Source: Neobacillus cucumis (GTDB taxonomy: Bacteria > Bacillota > Bacilli > Bacillales > Cytobacillaceae). From it: a stretch of 64,000 nt of DNA. Positions 18,748-28,573 of this stretch are shown here, one piece after another. The DNA lies in the NCBI RefSeq assembly GCF_016908975.1, contig NZ_JAFBEX010000001.1:62001-126000 (forward strand), written 5' to 3'. Under the pieces are notes generated by a model. The model searched no databases. It was given only the letters and a program-made list of their open reading frames with translations, and was not told the DNA's origin. Both the position numbers and the translations under genes were made by a program. Positions within the stretch are counted from its first letter, which is position 1. Each line of letters opens with the position of its first letter.

Positions 18748-18814
18748 AATTGTATTGCATACAATTATATCATTGAAGCCATACAATGAGGATGTTAAAG
18801 TAATTTACATACAA
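18748..18814. promoter_or_regulatory. MocR operator region: palindrome plus CATACAA direct repeats
   Basis: A perfect inverted repeat AATTGTAT-TGC-ATACAATT spans 18748-18766. The heptamer CATACAA recurs in direct orientation at 18758, 18780 and 18808 (22 and 28 bp apart). GabR-type MocR proteins bind direct repeats of a similar ATACCA hexamer. The site lies between the divergent regulator and azlC starts. Confidence 0.6.
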
Positions 18815-18841
18815 ATTATTGCTATAAGTGGGGGAAAGTTA

Positions 18842-19561
18842 ATGAACATAAGTGATAACACTTTTTTGCGGGAAGAAAATAGCTTCCTTGCCGGTGTACG
18901 GGATTGTCTGCCCACTGTACTTGGTTATTTAAGTATTGGATTTGCGGCTGGTGTGGTAGAAAAGACAGCAGGACTTTCGATTGTTGAAATTGGTTTGATA
19001 TCATTGCTTTTATACGCAGGTTCTGGTCAATTTATTGCTGCTGCGATGATTGGAGCTAATAGTCCCACGCTAGCGATTATTTTCACTATTTTCTTTGTGA
19101 ACCTCCGCCATCTATTAATGAGCGCGGCAATATCGCCATATTTCCGTCATCTTACACCTTTCAAAAACATATTTATAGGTTCTTTACTTACAGATGAGAC
19201 ATTTGGTGTAGCAATGAATGAAGCAGCAAGTAAGAAATGGCTCAGCGAAAAATGGATGTATGGTTTAAATATAACTGCTTATTTAAATTGGTTTATCGCC
19301 AATATCGCAGGGGCATTTTTCGGCGAATGGATTTCGAACCCGGAAAAATTCGGTCTTGATTTTGCATTGCCGGGAATGTTCATTGGCCTACTTGTCCTGC
19401 AGATGGCCAGCCGAAGAAAATTGCTGGAAGATGTGATTGTTGCTTTAAGTGCTGTTGCCATTGTTGTCGGGGTAAGTTTGGTGACATCCGGAAGTGTAGG
19501 TGTGATTGTGGCAACAATTATTGCTTCAACCATAGGAATGGCGGTGGAAAAATGGAAGTAA
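18842..19561 (+). CDS. azlC: AzlC branched-chain amino acid exporter large subunit
   Basis: A 239-residue integral membrane protein with about seven helices. The AzlC-type GSGQFIAAAMI and FVNLRHLLMSAAISPY motifs are present. With AzlD it forms an export system for branched-chain or related amino acids; in B. subtilis it exports 4-azaleucine. ATG 18842 follows GGGGGAAAG; the frame is open to 18755, but that start would lie within the regulatory repeats. It overlaps azlD by 10 bp. Confidence 0.9.
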   Translation: MNISDNTFLREENSFLAGVRDCLPTVLGYLSIGFAAGVVEKTAGLSIVEIGLISLLLYAGSGQFIAAAMIGANSPTLAIIFTIFFVNLRHLLMSAAISPYFRHLTPFKNIFIGSLLTDETFGVAMNEAASKKWLSEKWMYGLNITAYLNWFIANIAGAFFGEWISNPEKFGLDFALPGMFIGLLVLQMASRRKLLEDVIVALSAVAIVVGVSLVTSGSVGVIVATIIASTIGMAVEKWK

Positions 19562-19878
19562 GATGGTCCATATTTTTAATTATTTTAGGCACAGCTCTTG
19601 TAACATTTTTTCCAAGAGTGCTTCCAATTGCTATCTTAAGTCGTATTGAACTGCCAGAATGGGCCATGCGATGGTTGAACTACGTTCCCATTGCCGTTAT
19701 GGCAGCCTTAGTGGGGCAAGAGTTGATAATGCCAAACGGAAAACTGGAACCTTTGCAAAATAACCTTGAACTAATCGCCGCGTTGCCTGCTTTTATTATT
19801 GCCATTGTAACACGCAGTTTATTAGGAACTGTTATAGCTGGAATCATCTCTATAATGGTCTTGCGATTTGTGTTTTAA
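19552..19878 (+). CDS. azlD: AzlD branched-chain amino acid exporter small subunit
   Basis: A 108-residue membrane protein with about four helices and the AzlD motif TFFPRVLPIAILSRIELP. It is the partner of AzlC. Its ATG lies within the last codons of azlC, implying translational coupling and one-to-one production. Confidence 0.9.
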   Translation: MEVRWSIFLIILGTALVTFFPRVLPIAILSRIELPEWAMRWLNYVPIAVMAALVGQELIMPNGKLEPLQNNLELIAALPAFIIAIVTRSLLGTVIAGIISIMVLRFVF

Positions 19879-19883
19879 ATTTG

Positions 19884-19921
19884 AAAAAGGGGACAATTTT
19901 TAATGATTGTCCCCTTTTTCA
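19884..19921. terminator. Bidirectional terminator between azlD and tal
   Basis: AAAAAGGGGACAAT pairs with ATTGTCCCCTTTTT, so a U-run follows the stem on either strand. It serves both convergent genes. Confidence 0.9.
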
Positions 19922-19925
19922 CTAT

Positions 19926-20594
19926 TTAGTTCTGAAGAGTTTTTTTCCAATCATCAGCAAATTTTTCCATACCCTGATCTGTTAATGGATGCTTAGAAAT
20001 TTGTTCAATGACTGTATAAGGTATCGTTGCGATGTGAGCGCCAGCCATCGCTACACGAGTTACGTGATCTGGATGACGGACAGATGCCGCGATGATTTGC
20101 GTATCAAAATTATGAATACGGAACAATTCAGCTACTTTTGATACTAATTGTACGCCGTCCTCAGAAATGTCATCCAAGCGGCCTAAGAATGGAGATACAT
20201 ACGTTGCTCCTGCACGAGCCGCTAATAACGCTTGATTCACTGTAAAGATTAATGTAACGTTCGTTTTAACGCCTTTATCGGCAAGATAACGGCAAGCCTC
20301 TAAACCAGCTAATGTCATAGGGAGTTTGATTGTAACCTTGTCATCCCCGCCGTTGATTTTAATAAGTTCGTCCGCTTGCGCAATCATTTCATCAGCAGTG
20401 ATTGCATCTGGCGTTACTTCAGCTGATACAGATTCTACACGTGGAACTGCTTGGCAAATTTCAGCAATCCGATCTTCGAATTTCACACCCTCTTTAGCAA
20501 CTAAAGAAGGATTGGTTGTAACACCAGCTAAAACACCAATTTTATATGCTTTTTTGATATCCTCAAGATTGGCCGTATCAATAAAAAATTTCAT
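19926..20594 (-). CDS. tal: Transaldolase-like protein (TalC/MipB, fructose-6-phosphate aldolase family)
   Basis: A 222-residue short-form transaldolase transferring dihydroxyacetone units between fructose-6-P and erythrose-4-P. Landmarks are [22 protein letters not shown], the Schiff-base Lys in [10 protein letters not shown], and [11 protein letters not shown]. Bacillus YwjH is the nearest type I recognise. The short family also includes fructose-6-phosphate aldolases, so activity must be tested. It is 18 bp downstream of tkt, which catalyses the partner step. ATG 20594 follows GGAGGG. Confidence 0.9.
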   Translation of the reverse strand: MKFFIDTANLEDIKKAYKIGVLAGVTTNPSLVAKEGVKFEDRIAEICQAVPRVESVSAEVTPDAITADEMIAQADELIKINGGDDKVTIKLPMTLAGLEACRYLADKGVKTNVTLIFTVNQALLAARAGATYVSPFLGRLDDISEDGVQLVSKVAELFRIHNFDTQIIAASVRHPDHVTRVAMAGAHIATIPYTVIEQISKHPLTDQGMEKFADDWKKTLQN

Positions 20595-20612
20595 GATTCA
20601 TTTCCCTCCATT

Positions 20613-22628
20613 TTAAGAATGTAATAAGCTTTTTGTCTTTTGAAGTAAACCTTTTGCTGTTTGAACAACATTTGCTGTCGTAAAACCAAATAGCTCCATA
20701 ACCTCGGCTCCCGTTCCTGAAGCACCAAACGTTTCGATAGATAAAATTTCTCCTTCGAATCCTACATAACGTTCCCAGCCAAGGGAAATACCCATTTCAA
20801 GTGCGACACGCTTCGTAACAGAAGCAGGCAGAACAAGCTCTTTATACTCTTTCGATTGACGATCGAAGAGTTCCCAACTTGGAATTGCCACAACACGAAC
20901 GGATACATCCTCTTTTTCTAGTTCAGCTTTTGCGTTAACCGCTAAAGATACTTCCGAACCCGTCGCAATCAAAATCACATCTGGATTTTCACTCGTTTGC
21001 GTTAATACATAGGCACCCTTAGAAAGATTCTCTATTTTCGCTGCTGTTTCATGGAACACAGGCAGGTTTTGACGGCTCAGTACCAAAGCAACCGGACCAT
21101 CCGTTTGCTGCAAGGCATACGCCCAAGCATTTGCCGTTTCGTTTGCATCTGATGGGCGAATGACTGTAAGGCCTGGGATTGCACGAAGAGCAGCCAGATG
21201 CTCAATCGGTTCATGAGTCGGACCGTCTTCACCAACCGCAATGGAATCATGGGTAAAGACATAGGTGACTGGTAACTTTTGCAAAGCAGCAAGACGAATA
21301 GAAGGTCTTAAGTAATCATTGAACACAAAGAATGTACTCACAAAAGGCTTCACCCCGCCATGAAGGGCCATGCCATTTCCGGCTGCTCCCATTGCATGTT
21401 CGCGGACACCAAAGTAAACATTTCGGCCATCAAAAGACTCTACTGCGTATGCTGCCTCTCCCTTAATATCGGTCATAGTAGAGTGCGAAAGGTCTGCGCT
21501 TCCCCCAAAGATGGACGGGATTGATTTCACAAAATGATTAATTGCCTTTTCGCTCGCCACACGAGTTGAAATAGCATTCTCTGTATCAAACGTCAAAATA
21601 TCTTTTGCCTCAATCAGAACTTCACCTGTAATGGCTTGTTCTAGTTCATTTGCTAATGCAGGATATGCCTCTTTATAAGAACGGAACAATTCATTCCATT
21701 GTTCTTCTTTCCTAATCCCTCTTTGTTTTAATTCTGCAAAATGAGCCTTTACTTCTTCCGGCACGAAGAAATCTTCCTCATAGTTCCAGCCATATGCTTG
21801 CTTTGTTGCTTTCGCTTCTTCTGCCCCAAGAGGATTTCCATGTGCTTTGTTTGTTCCAGCAACTTTCGGACTACCGTAACCAATAATCGTTCTAATCTCA
21901 ATCAGTGTTGGTTGATCCGTATTTTGTTTCGCTAATGCAATTGCCTTTTCGATATCAGCAACATTATTTCCATCTTCCACGCGTAAATATTGCCAATGAG
22001 CAGATTCAGCACGTTTTTGAATATCCTCTGAAAACGAAAGGTTTAAGGAACCGTCCAAAGAGATGTCATTTGAGTCATATAAGGCTATTAATTTTCCCAG
22101 TTTCATATGACCCGCCATAGACATAGCCTCATATGAGATACCTTCCATTAAATCTCCATCACCAACTAAAGTATAGGTGTAATGGTCAATTACAGGAAAT
22201 CCATCTTGGTTAAACTTCGCAGCTAAATGAGCTTCAGCCATTGCCATCCCGACTGCATTCGCAATCCCTTGTCCTAAAGGACCCGTTGTAGCTTCAACCC
22301 CATCTGTATGACCAAATTCCGGATGACCTGGTGTTTTGCTATTCAGTTTTCGGAAATTTTTCAAATCTTCTAGAGAAACATTGTACCCAGCTAAATGAAG
22401 CAAGCTATATAACATGCTGGAACCATGCCCCGCAGAAAGAACAAATCGATCCCGGTCAAACCATTTTGCATTTCCAGGATTGTGCTTCAAATGGTTAGCC
22501 CATAGCGCATACGCCATTGGAGCAGCTCCCATAGGAAGTCCTGGATGACCAGAATTAGCACGATTAATGGCGTCAATTGATAAAGTACGAATCGTATTAA
22601 CAGCTAGTGTTTCAACGTTATGATTCAT
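20613..22628 (-). CDS. tkt: Transketolase
   Basis: A 671-residue thiamine-diphosphate enzyme moving two-carbon ketol units in the pentose phosphate pathway. Visible are [17 protein letters not shown], the ThDP/Mg2+ segment [19 protein letters not shown], and the C-terminal half with the catalytic Glu in [21 protein letters not shown] and [15 protein letters not shown]. Full length. ATG 22628 follows GAGGAGG. It is paired with tal and divergent from a DeoR regulator, suggesting a regulated non-oxidative pentose phosphate module rather than a constitutive housekeeping copy (inference). Confidence 0.95.
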   Translation of the reverse strand: MNHNVETLAVNTIRTLSIDAINRANSGHPGLPMGAAPMAYALWANHLKHNPGNAKWFDRDRFVLSAGHGSSMLYSLLHLAGYNVSLEDLKNFRKLNSKTPGHPEFGHTDGVEATTGPLGQGIANAVGMAMAEAHLAAKFNQDGFPVIDHYTYTLVGDGDLMEGISYEAMSMAGHMKLGKLIALYDSNDISLDGSLNLSFSEDIQKRAESAHWQYLRVEDGNNVADIEKAIALAKQNTDQPTLIEIRTIIGYGSPKVAGTNKAHGNPLGAEEAKATKQAYGWNYEEDFFVPEEVKAHFAELKQRGIRKEEQWNELFRSYKEAYPALANELEQAITGEVLIEAKDILTFDTENAISTRVASEKAINHFVKSIPSIFGGSADLSHSTMTDIKGEAAYAVESFDGRNVYFGVREHAMGAAGNGMALHGGVKPFVSTFFVFNDYLRPSIRLAALQKLPVTYVFTHDSIAVGEDGPTHEPIEHLAALRAIPGLTVIRPSDANETANAWAYALQQTDGPVALVLSRQNLPVFHETAAKIENLSKGAYVLTQTSENPDVILIATGSEVSLAVNAKAELEKEDVSVRVVAIPSWELFDRQSKEYKELVLPASVTKRVALEMGISLGWERYVGFEGEILSIETFGASGTGAEVMELFGFTTANVVQTAKGLLQKTKSLLHS

Positions 22629-22681
22629 CGTTTATTTTCCTCCTCAAATTCTTATACCCTTGCACGTTTAATTCTTCACAT

Positions 22682-22758
22682 TTCTTGTTTTTGCACTAAA
22701 AAGCACTTTTTTTCTCATTTAAGGATATAATATAATTAAAAACGAGAAAAAACAAGAA
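22682..22758. promoter_or_regulatory. Inverted-repeat operator candidate and tkt promoter
   Basis: Perfect 11-bp arms TTCTTGTTTTT (22682-22692) and AAAAACAAGAA (22748-22758) flank the tkt promoter region. On the minus strand TTGTTT-N17-TATTAT forms a plausible sigma-A promoter overlapping the right arm. The arrangement suits repression of tkt-tal by the divergent DeoR protein through looping. Confidence 0.45.
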
Positions 22759-22861
22759 GTATTTTTAATTTTCTTTCAAAAAAATCAATCTTAAATTTGT
22801 ACATTCCAGAAAAAAATATATAATGTAAGAAAAAACATGCAAAACACTGTGGGTGACTAGA

Positions 22862-23614
22862 ATGTTAAGAAAAGAAAGACAAAGCGAAATTCTACATATG
22901 CTTGAGAGGGAAGGAAAAGTAGTTGCTAAAGAGTTAAGTCTAAAATGGGATGTTTCCGAGGATACAATCAGAAGAGATTTAAGAGAGATGGATTCATTAG
23001 GTCTTCTCAAACGAGTCCATGGAGGAGCATTTCCTGTTTCTGCAGGTCCTGTGACCTTTATTGAACGAACTGAGGAAAACATAGATGCTAAAAAAGAATT
23101 AGCTTTAAAAGGAATCAAGCTTATTAAAGATGGACAAGTTCTTTTATTAGATGGGGGAAGTACAACTAATCTTTTTTTGGCCAAAGAAATTCCCTACGAT
23201 TTTAAAGGAACTATTATTACCAATAGTCCATCCATTAGTTTGGCAGTATCAAAACATCCAAATATTGAGGTTATCCTTTTAGGTGGCTCCTTCTTTAAAG
23301 AATCTCTGGTCACTGTAGGGTTTGAGGTGATCGAGACACTTAAAAATATTAGAGCAGATCTTTGTTTTTTAGGAGTATATTCCCTTCATCCAGAATTTGG
23401 TATTAGCATTCCTCATTTAGAAGAGTCTTATGTCAAACGGCAGATGATTAATAGTTCCGATAAAATTGCCAGTCTTGTAACCAAAAGAAAGCTTAATACC
23501 ATTTCCAATTACTTAATAGGTCCCGTTTCATCACTTGATTACTTGATTACGGAAGATGGATCTTTGAGTTATAATTTTAACAAGTATAAGGAATTAGATA
23601 TTGAAATCATTTGA
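22862..23614 (+). CDS. DeoR/GlpR-family transcriptional regulator
   Basis: A 250-residue regulator. An N-terminal DeoR helix-turn-helix (VAKELSLKWDVSEDTIRRDLREM, split here between helices) is followed by a DeoRC sugar-phosphate sensor domain with the LLLDGGSTT motif and the NSPSISLAV segment. DeoR proteins usually repress sugar catabolic genes and are relieved by phosphorylated sugars. It is divergent from tkt-tal, its likely target. ATG 22862 has GGGTGA at a 5-nt spacing; GTG 22853 is a possible earlier start. Confidence 0.85.
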   Translation: MLRKERQSEILHMLEREGKVVAKELSLKWDVSEDTIRRDLREMDSLGLLKRVHGGAFPVSAGPVTFIERTEENIDAKKELALKGIKLIKDGQVLLLDGGSTTNLFLAKEIPYDFKGTIITNSPSISLAVSKHPNIEVILLGGSFFKESLVTVGFEVIETLKNIRADLCFLGVYSLHPEFGISIPHLEESYVKRQMINSSDKIASLVTKRKLNTISNYLIGPVSSLDYLITEDGSLSYNFNKYKELDIEII

Positions 23615-23714
23615 ATATGGTAAAGTCAATCTTCACCTATGCTCATCCCTACATCTCCTTCAGACGGGACGGCGAGAATCTTTTACAGATTCTCGTTACC
23701 ATCTGTGCTATTAT

Positions 23715-23798
23715 TTAGCGTAATTTTAACAACGCGCAGCATTCCACATGTCCAGAGTGTATGTGGCAACACATGAGGTGCTGGTAGTTTCCAATCAT
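23715..23798 (-). pseudogene. Possible C-terminal remnant of an RNA methyltransferase-like gene
   Basis: This reading frame ends GHVECCALLKLR followed by TAA, resembling the usual C-terminus of TrmA/RlmCD-type uridine methyltransferases (HVECC-LLKL). The upstream residues do not match well and there is no ribosome binding site. A related gene lies 1.5 kb away at 25182. A hairpin (GAGAATC...GATTCTC, 23674-23695) follows. No other gene is seen in 23615-23901. It may instead be chance or part of an unknown repeat. Confidence 0.3.
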
Positions 23799-23901
23799 AA
23801 TTTTCCACCATGAATGTTAATCTTTTCTCCTTTACAAGACTTTGTTTTCCCTTTAAACTAATGGTGCAAAAACTTTAATTCAACTAGAAGAGGTGTTCCT
23901 A

Positions 23902-25068
23902 ATGAATTCGGACCTGAAAAAGCTGTTCCTTCTTCAATCGGTTTTCTTAAGCATAACCGGGTACAGCACAATTTTTATCAGTTATTATTTCTGGAAAAAC
24001 AGTACAACACTGGGACCACTGATTGCCTTTAATGGCTTAAGCTATTTTTTGTCGTGTTTTGCCTATACAATCGGAACATATTATCTATTCAAAAATAAAT
24101 TAAAAACAAGTTATTACCTAAGCGCTGTTTCAGCCATCATACTATTTATTGTCCTTCTCTTAAGTTCTCACTTAGGTCATATTTCCCTTCTTGTTCTTTC
24201 TGCAGCTTGTTATGGCTGCGTTTTTGGTTTCTTTTATTCCTCTTCCAATTACGCCTTAAGTGTTCTATCGAATCGATCTGAACTCAATACCTTTAATTCG
24301 CGTATTGGTTATGTAAAAAACATTTTAATGATTGTAATTCCACTCATTAACTCTTTTTTAATTTATTATTTTAGTTTCGCGGTTTCATTTTGTTTAATGC
24401 TTTTAATTTCGGTCTTTTATTTTGTTTCAGTCAGCAAGATGCCCTCAATTGAAGCTGAGTTTAAATCGAAGTTCGTCAACGATTATAGGACTGTTAAAGT
24501 GTCCAAACAAATGGTCCCTTTTGGAGTTCTTACAGCAGGTGTATTGGAGTGCATGGCGTGCCTTCAAGTCATTTTGATGGTAGTTTTATCCAAAAATGCG
24601 CTTTATGTATCGTATTTAAATGTGTTAAATATTGTAGTTTTAACCATTGGTATTTTCTATATATCGAGATTAAAACAATTGAAAATTGAAACACAATTTG
24701 TCATTTATACATTAATAAGTATGGCATTCATTTTGCTTGCCGGCTTCGCAAATATTAAGCCGCTTTATTTGGTGGCAATGGTCGGACTTGTGATTTCTGT
24801 TTACATGTATGGGTACACAATGGACAATACCTTTTTCAGATATTTAAATGGCATGAAAAAAGAAAATCAAATCGTGATTCTTTTAAAACGTGAATATTTA
24901 ATCACACTTGGTCGTTCGATTATGTATCTCGTACTGTACCTGTTTGTCCAATCCATTCATTCTCCTCACCTCCCTTATTTGGCGCTTGGAGTGACGCTGG
25001 TACTTGTTTACTCGCTTATTAGATTTCAAAGATTTGATCATGAAAATGAACAACAACTAGCGGCGTAA
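23902..25068 (+). CDS. MFS-like 12-helix membrane protein of unknown substrate
   Basis: A 388-residue hydrophobic protein with about 12 predicted membrane helices in two halves. The hydrophilic central loop is around residues 185-205 (SIEAEFKSKFVNDYRTVKVSKQ, broken across helices). It has the overall form of a major facilitator, but the classic motif A is not clear. ATG 23902 follows AGAGGTG; a GTG at 23893 is less likely. It has no operon partners. I do not recognise a specific function. Confidence 0.75.
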   Translation: MNSDLKKLFLLQSVFLSITGYSTIFISYYFWKNSTTLGPLIAFNGLSYFLSCFAYTIGTYYLFKNKLKTSYYLSAVSAIILFIVLLLSSHLGHISLLVLSAACYGCVFGFFYSSSNYALSVLSNRSELNTFNSRIGYVKNILMIVIPLINSFLIYYFSFAVSFCLMLLISVFYFVSVSKMPSIEAEFKSKFVNDYRTVKVSKQMVPFGVLTAGVLECMACLQVILMVVLSKNALYVSYLNVLNIVVLTIGIFYISRLKQLKIETQFVIYTLISMAFILLAGFANIKPLYLVAMVGLVISVYMYGYTMDNTFFRYLNGMKKENQIVILLKREYLITLGRSIMYLVLYLFVQSIHSPHLPYLALGVTLVLVYSLIRFQRFDHENEQQLAA

Positions 25069-25156
25069 AAAATTTAAGGTTATCAGAAATTAGCAAAAGT
25101 ACTACGCAGAAAATACAGTCTGACTATCAACAAGAAACACGTCTGTGGTAAGGAAA

Positions 25157-25197
25157 CAAAAAGAGGCAACTCCCAAAGCGGTTAGTTGCCTCTCTTT
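25157..25197. terminator. Bidirectional terminator between the MFS-like and methyltransferase genes
   Basis: AGAGGCAAC pairs with GTTGCCTCT across a 14-nt loop, with A-run and T-run flanks on both sides. It overlaps the last codons of the methyltransferase gene. Confidence 0.88.
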
Positions 25198-26570
25198 AAT
25201 ATGAGTTGCGCCACACACTCCACGTGCGCCGTATGCGGAAACATATCTACAGGTTGAATATAACTTACATCATATTTTGAACTTAAAGTCTGAATATCCT
25301 TCGCTAAGGTTGACGGATTACAGGAAACATAAATCAATTTCTCCGGTTTAACCTGCAAAATGGTTTGCAGAAGTTGATTGTCTAATCCCGTTCGAGGTGG
25401 GTCCACAACGATGACATCCGGCTTCCAGCCTTTTTTTACCCACTTAGGCAATATCTCTTCGGTTTTCCCAGGTACATACTTTGTATTCGTCAATCCATGT
25501 CGCTTGGCATTTTTCTTCGCATCGTCAATCGATTCAGGAATCACATCCATGCCGCGAACCTCTGCTGCCTGATCAGCGAGCCACAATCCGATGGTTCCAA
25601 CACCACAATAAGCATCGACAATCTTCTCTTTTCCAGTAAGTGCTGCTGCTTTTTTCACCTCATCGTAAAGCTTGACGGTTTGGATTGGATTCAGCTGAAA
25701 AAACGTTCGGGCTGACAGTTCGAATTGCAAATCCCCCAAGGTCTCTTGAATAAACTCTTCACCAGCAAGGGCAAGGGTTTCGGCTCCAAAAATGAGCGAG
25801 GTTTTTTCACCGTTTATGTTTTGCACGATTGATTTTACTTTTGGTAATCTTTTTTGAATTTCTTCAATGATTGTTTCCTTTTTAGGAAGGTCTTTTTGAG
25901 TAGTAATCAGTACTACCTGTAGCTCCTCTGTTTCCACTCCCACTCGCGCAACAATGGTTCGAACAATTCCTTTTCGAGTTTTTTCATTATAAATAGGAAT
26001 TTGCAGGGCTTGTAAAATCGATTTTACAGTTGTGACAGCTTCATTTGTCTGGGAATGTTGGACCGCACAATGTTCAATATCAATCAGCTGGTGTGAATTC
26101 ATCCCATATAATCCTGCTAATACCTTGCCATTTTTCTGTGCGACTTGAAAACTGCTTTTATTCCGGTAGCCCCAAGGATTTTCCATCCCGATGGTTTCGC
26201 GAATATCGATTTTGTCCACTTTTAGCTGGGTATGCCGCTCAAGGGACTGGATAATAATATCGCGCTTTTCCTTTAGCTGCTGTCCGTATTGCAAATGTTG
26301 AAGCTGGCAGCCACCGCATTGCTCATAAAATGGACATGGCGGCTGAACGCGGTGTGGAGATTTTACCCGAATTTTTTTGATCTTTCCCTCAGCAAATTTA
26401 GGATTGATTTTAGTTGCTTCCACGACAACTTCTTCACCAGGCAGGGCCCCTGGTACAAAGACCACCTGCTTTTTAAAATATCCCACACCTTCCCCATTAA
26501 TCCCGAGCCTTTTAATCGTTAACGGAAAGGTTTGTTTCAATTGTATTTTAATACCTTGTTCGGTTTTCAT
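25182..26570 (-). CDS. TrmA/RlmD-family RNA (uracil-C5) methyltransferase, YfjO-like
   Basis: A 462-residue SAM-dependent RNA m5U methyltransferase. Residues about 10-68 are a TRAM RNA-binding domain. An iron-sulfur cluster motif follows ([14 protein letters not shown]). The C-terminal Rossmann domain has [24 protein letters not shown] and the catalytic Cys in [12 protein letters not shown]. The neighbourhood (pdaA, yfkD, chaA, yfkH) matches the B. subtilis yfjO-yfk region, so YfjO is the probable counterpart rather than RlmCD; the RNA site is uncertain. ATG 26570 lies 8 nt after GGAG; GTG 26579 is also in frame. Confidence 0.88.
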   Translation of the reverse strand: MKTEQGIKIQLKQTFPLTIKRLGINGEGVGYFKKQVVFVPGALPGEEVVVEATKINPKFAEGKIKKIRVKSPHRVQPPCPFYEQCGGCQLQHLQYGQQLKEKRDIIIQSLERHTQLKVDKIDIRETIGMENPWGYRNKSSFQVAQKNGKVLAGLYGMNSHQLIDIEHCAVQHSQTNEAVTTVKSILQALQIPIYNEKTRKGIVRTIVARVGVETEELQVVLITTQKDLPKKETIIEEIQKRLPKVKSIVQNINGEKTSLIFGAETLALAGEEFIQETLGDLQFELSARTFFQLNPIQTVKLYDEVKKAAALTGKEKIVDAYCGVGTIGLWLADQAAEVRGMDVIPESIDDAKKNAKRHGLTNTKYVPGKTEEILPKWVKKGWKPDVIVVDPPRTGLDNQLLQTILQVKPEKLIYVSCNPSTLAKDIQTLSSKYDVSYIQPVDMFPHTAHVECVAQLILKRGN

Positions 26571-26625
26571 TTTGCTCACTCCAAATTTTTCAAAAGCTTG
26601 AATTGTATTATAGCACGATTCATGG

Positions 26626-26656
26626 AGAAAAGCCGAATTCTGTTGAATCCGGCTTT
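26626..26656 (-). terminator. Rho-independent terminator of pdaA
   Basis: AAAGCCG-ATTC and GAAT-CGGCTTT arms with an AACA loop, followed by TTTTC on the minus strand, immediately after the pdaA stop. Confidence 0.85.
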
Positions 26657-26662
26657 GATTGA

Positions 26663-27430
26663 TTATTGGGGTTTTGGAAAATCATCAAGACTTTTAAATT
26701 TATAGCCTCTCTTTTTCAAGTCTTTAATCGCCTGTTCTAATGCATCGGCGTTGTCCTTGGAAATAGAATGAAGCAGGATTACACAGCCTGGATGGATTTG
26801 CTTCATGATATTATTGTAGGAATATTGCCAACCTTTCTGCTGATTCACATTCCAATCAACGAAAGCAAGTGACCAAAAGACATGCGTGTAGCCTTCTTCT
26901 TTCGCAACTTTCAACGTTCTTTCACTGAAAACGCCGCGGGGCGGACGAAGGTATTTCATTTCTTTTTGTCCGGTTACTTCTGTTGTTTTAACCTTAACTT
27001 TTTGAAGTTCTTCACGGATTTTTGCATCTCCCACAGCTGTGAAGTCGGTATGACCCCAGGAATGGTTGCCAATGATATGTCCCTCTTTCACCATTTGTTT
27101 GGCAAGTCCAGGCTGTGAATTTAAAAAGTGCCCTGTCACAAAAAAGGTTGCCGGCACTTTTTCTTTTTTCAATACCTCAAGAATTTTAGGAGTGAAGCCA
27201 TTTTCATATCCGCTGTCAAAGGTAAGATATAAGATTTTAGAATTGGGATCTCCTTTGTAAAAAGCCCCGTACCTGGCAAGCAGTTGGTCATACTGTGCGC
27301 CTGCCTCAGGCGGTATTTCATTTTGGGCTCTTTTAAATCCCCAGTGAATCGGTTGATTGGATACTGCCGCGTATGTACTTGTTGGGAGCAGTAAGCACAT
27401 AATCGCAAACAAAATCATTAAACGTTTCAT
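26663..27430 (-). CDS. pdaA: PdaA-type polysaccharide deacetylase (spore cortex muramic delta-lactam synthesis)
   Basis: A 255-residue exported NodB-homology deacetylase. Residues 1-21 form a Sec signal peptide ending STYA. Motif 1 is TFDSGYENG, the metal-binding His pair is in [10 protein letters not shown], motif 3 is [10 protein letters not shown], and the late His is in [19 protein letters not shown] in place of the common TFDDG is characteristic of PdaA. PdaA removes the N-acetyl group of muramic acid to build the muramic delta-lactam of spore cortex, needed for germination. It sits next to the YfjO-like gene, as in B. subtilis. Confidence 0.92.
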   Translation of the reverse strand: MKRLMILFAIMCLLLPTSTYAAVSNQPIHWGFKRAQNEIPPEAGAQYDQLLARYGAFYKGDPNSKILYLTFDSGYENGFTPKILEVLKKEKVPATFFVTGHFLNSQPGLAKQMVKEGHIIGNHSWGHTDFTAVGDAKIREELQKVKVKTTEVTGQKEMKYLRPPRGVFSERTLKVAKEEGYTHVFWSLAFVDWNVNQQKGWQYSYNNIMKQIHPGCVILLHSISKDNADALEQAIKDLKKRGYKFKSLDDFPKPQ

Positions 27431-27495
27431 CCATGTTCCCCCTATGATTGGTTTATTTTATTTTTTGTTAAAAAAGGGAAAAGGATAATTAGTAT

Positions 27496-28458
27496 TTATA
27501 GGAAATCTTTAGGGGGTTGGTAGATGCGGCCTTTTTTCGTTCCGGTAGAAGGTAAATTTAGTAATTCTAATTGATAGGAGGAGGCCCTTCTTGTGGGAAG
27601 TTGCAGAAATTCTCGTAGTCCCGAATTGGAAATTGAGGTGTTAATAAGAAGGAAAAAATCATTAATCGCTTCAAGGCCACCCTCCTTTGTAATATTTTTA
27701 CAAACCGGGCATATCCATTTGTTTCCTTTGTAGTCCATAGGTAGATACACACAGATTAAACAGCGAACCCCTGGAACAATATCTCTTTTATCTATACTCA
27801 GCGTTTTAAGAAATCGGACCTATATGGTGTGTGTTTACTTAAAAGTAGTCTTTTAATTTTTCCAATCGTTTTTTGATCTACTCTATCCTTTGAATAGTAT
27901 TTCTCAAGGTCTTCTATTTTCTTCAAAAGGTTAGCGGCTTTGCAAATCATTTTTTCAGCTTCATTATATCCTAGAGCAATCTTCACTTCTGCTGATGAAT
28001 TAGTGAAAACAACTACAGTCTCAATGGGAATAGGAGGAATTTGATACTTTTGAAAAAATATTGTAAAAGAATTTTATGTCTGTTCACTTGTGCAATTGGA
28101 TTATCATAGATCATTTCGAATTATTGACCTCTTGCTTTAACTGGTGTTTTTCTAATGTACGTGTTCCGGAATAGTTTTTTGACTCTATGAGGATGATTAG
28201 TCTTGGAGAAAGAAGGTGTGCAACCATTTGGAAGAAGGAATTTCTGACAGGAAGTCGGAGACCGTGAAATATATGATAGTTTTTTTCGGGGAGTAATCCA
28301 AGAAAATAGTTTAACGTCCTCTCACCTTTATATCCTGAAGCTAAAATTCTGATTTTTGACTCTACTTCTGCCATCATGGGATGGTTAGTTGACAATCTTC
28401 TTTGAGCAGCTTCTGCCTGTTGTAACGTAATCGGTTTAATTAACTGTAAATCGAACAA
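27496..28458 (-). pseudogene. Decayed NERD-domain protein with C-terminal zinc ribbon
   Basis: Pieces of one about 320-residue protein appear in order but in changing frames. The N-terminal part (28458 to about 28130) is a NERD nuclease-related domain with GYKGERTLNYFLGLLPEKNY and ILIESKNYSGT. A frameshift near 28130 leads to YDNPIAQVNRHKILLQYF. Another near 28055 leads to PIETVVVFTNSS...LLLSKHTPY. A third near 27800 leads to the zinc ribbon (CLIC and CPVC pairs) and the C-terminal LPSTGTKKGRIY. The N-terminal ORF has a clear start, but no intact product is possible without three frameshifts. NERD proteins of this architecture are common in Bacillus; their role is poorly known. Confidence 0.85.
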
Positions 28459-28573
28459 ATTTCTCCCTCCTTCTGCTATTTTATTATCTATTTCGACATC
28501 ATTTTAAGAATTCCTCCTACTCTATTGCTTCTTTGCTTTACCGCTTTAAAGCTTTATTAAAAAATTCACGGGT

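Noticed and set aside
23650-23668. About 15 bases (GTCTGAAGGAGATGT) shared with the group II intron 5' region
   Set aside because: A match of this length is expected by chance in 64 kb, and flanks do not align, so it is not an intron fragment.
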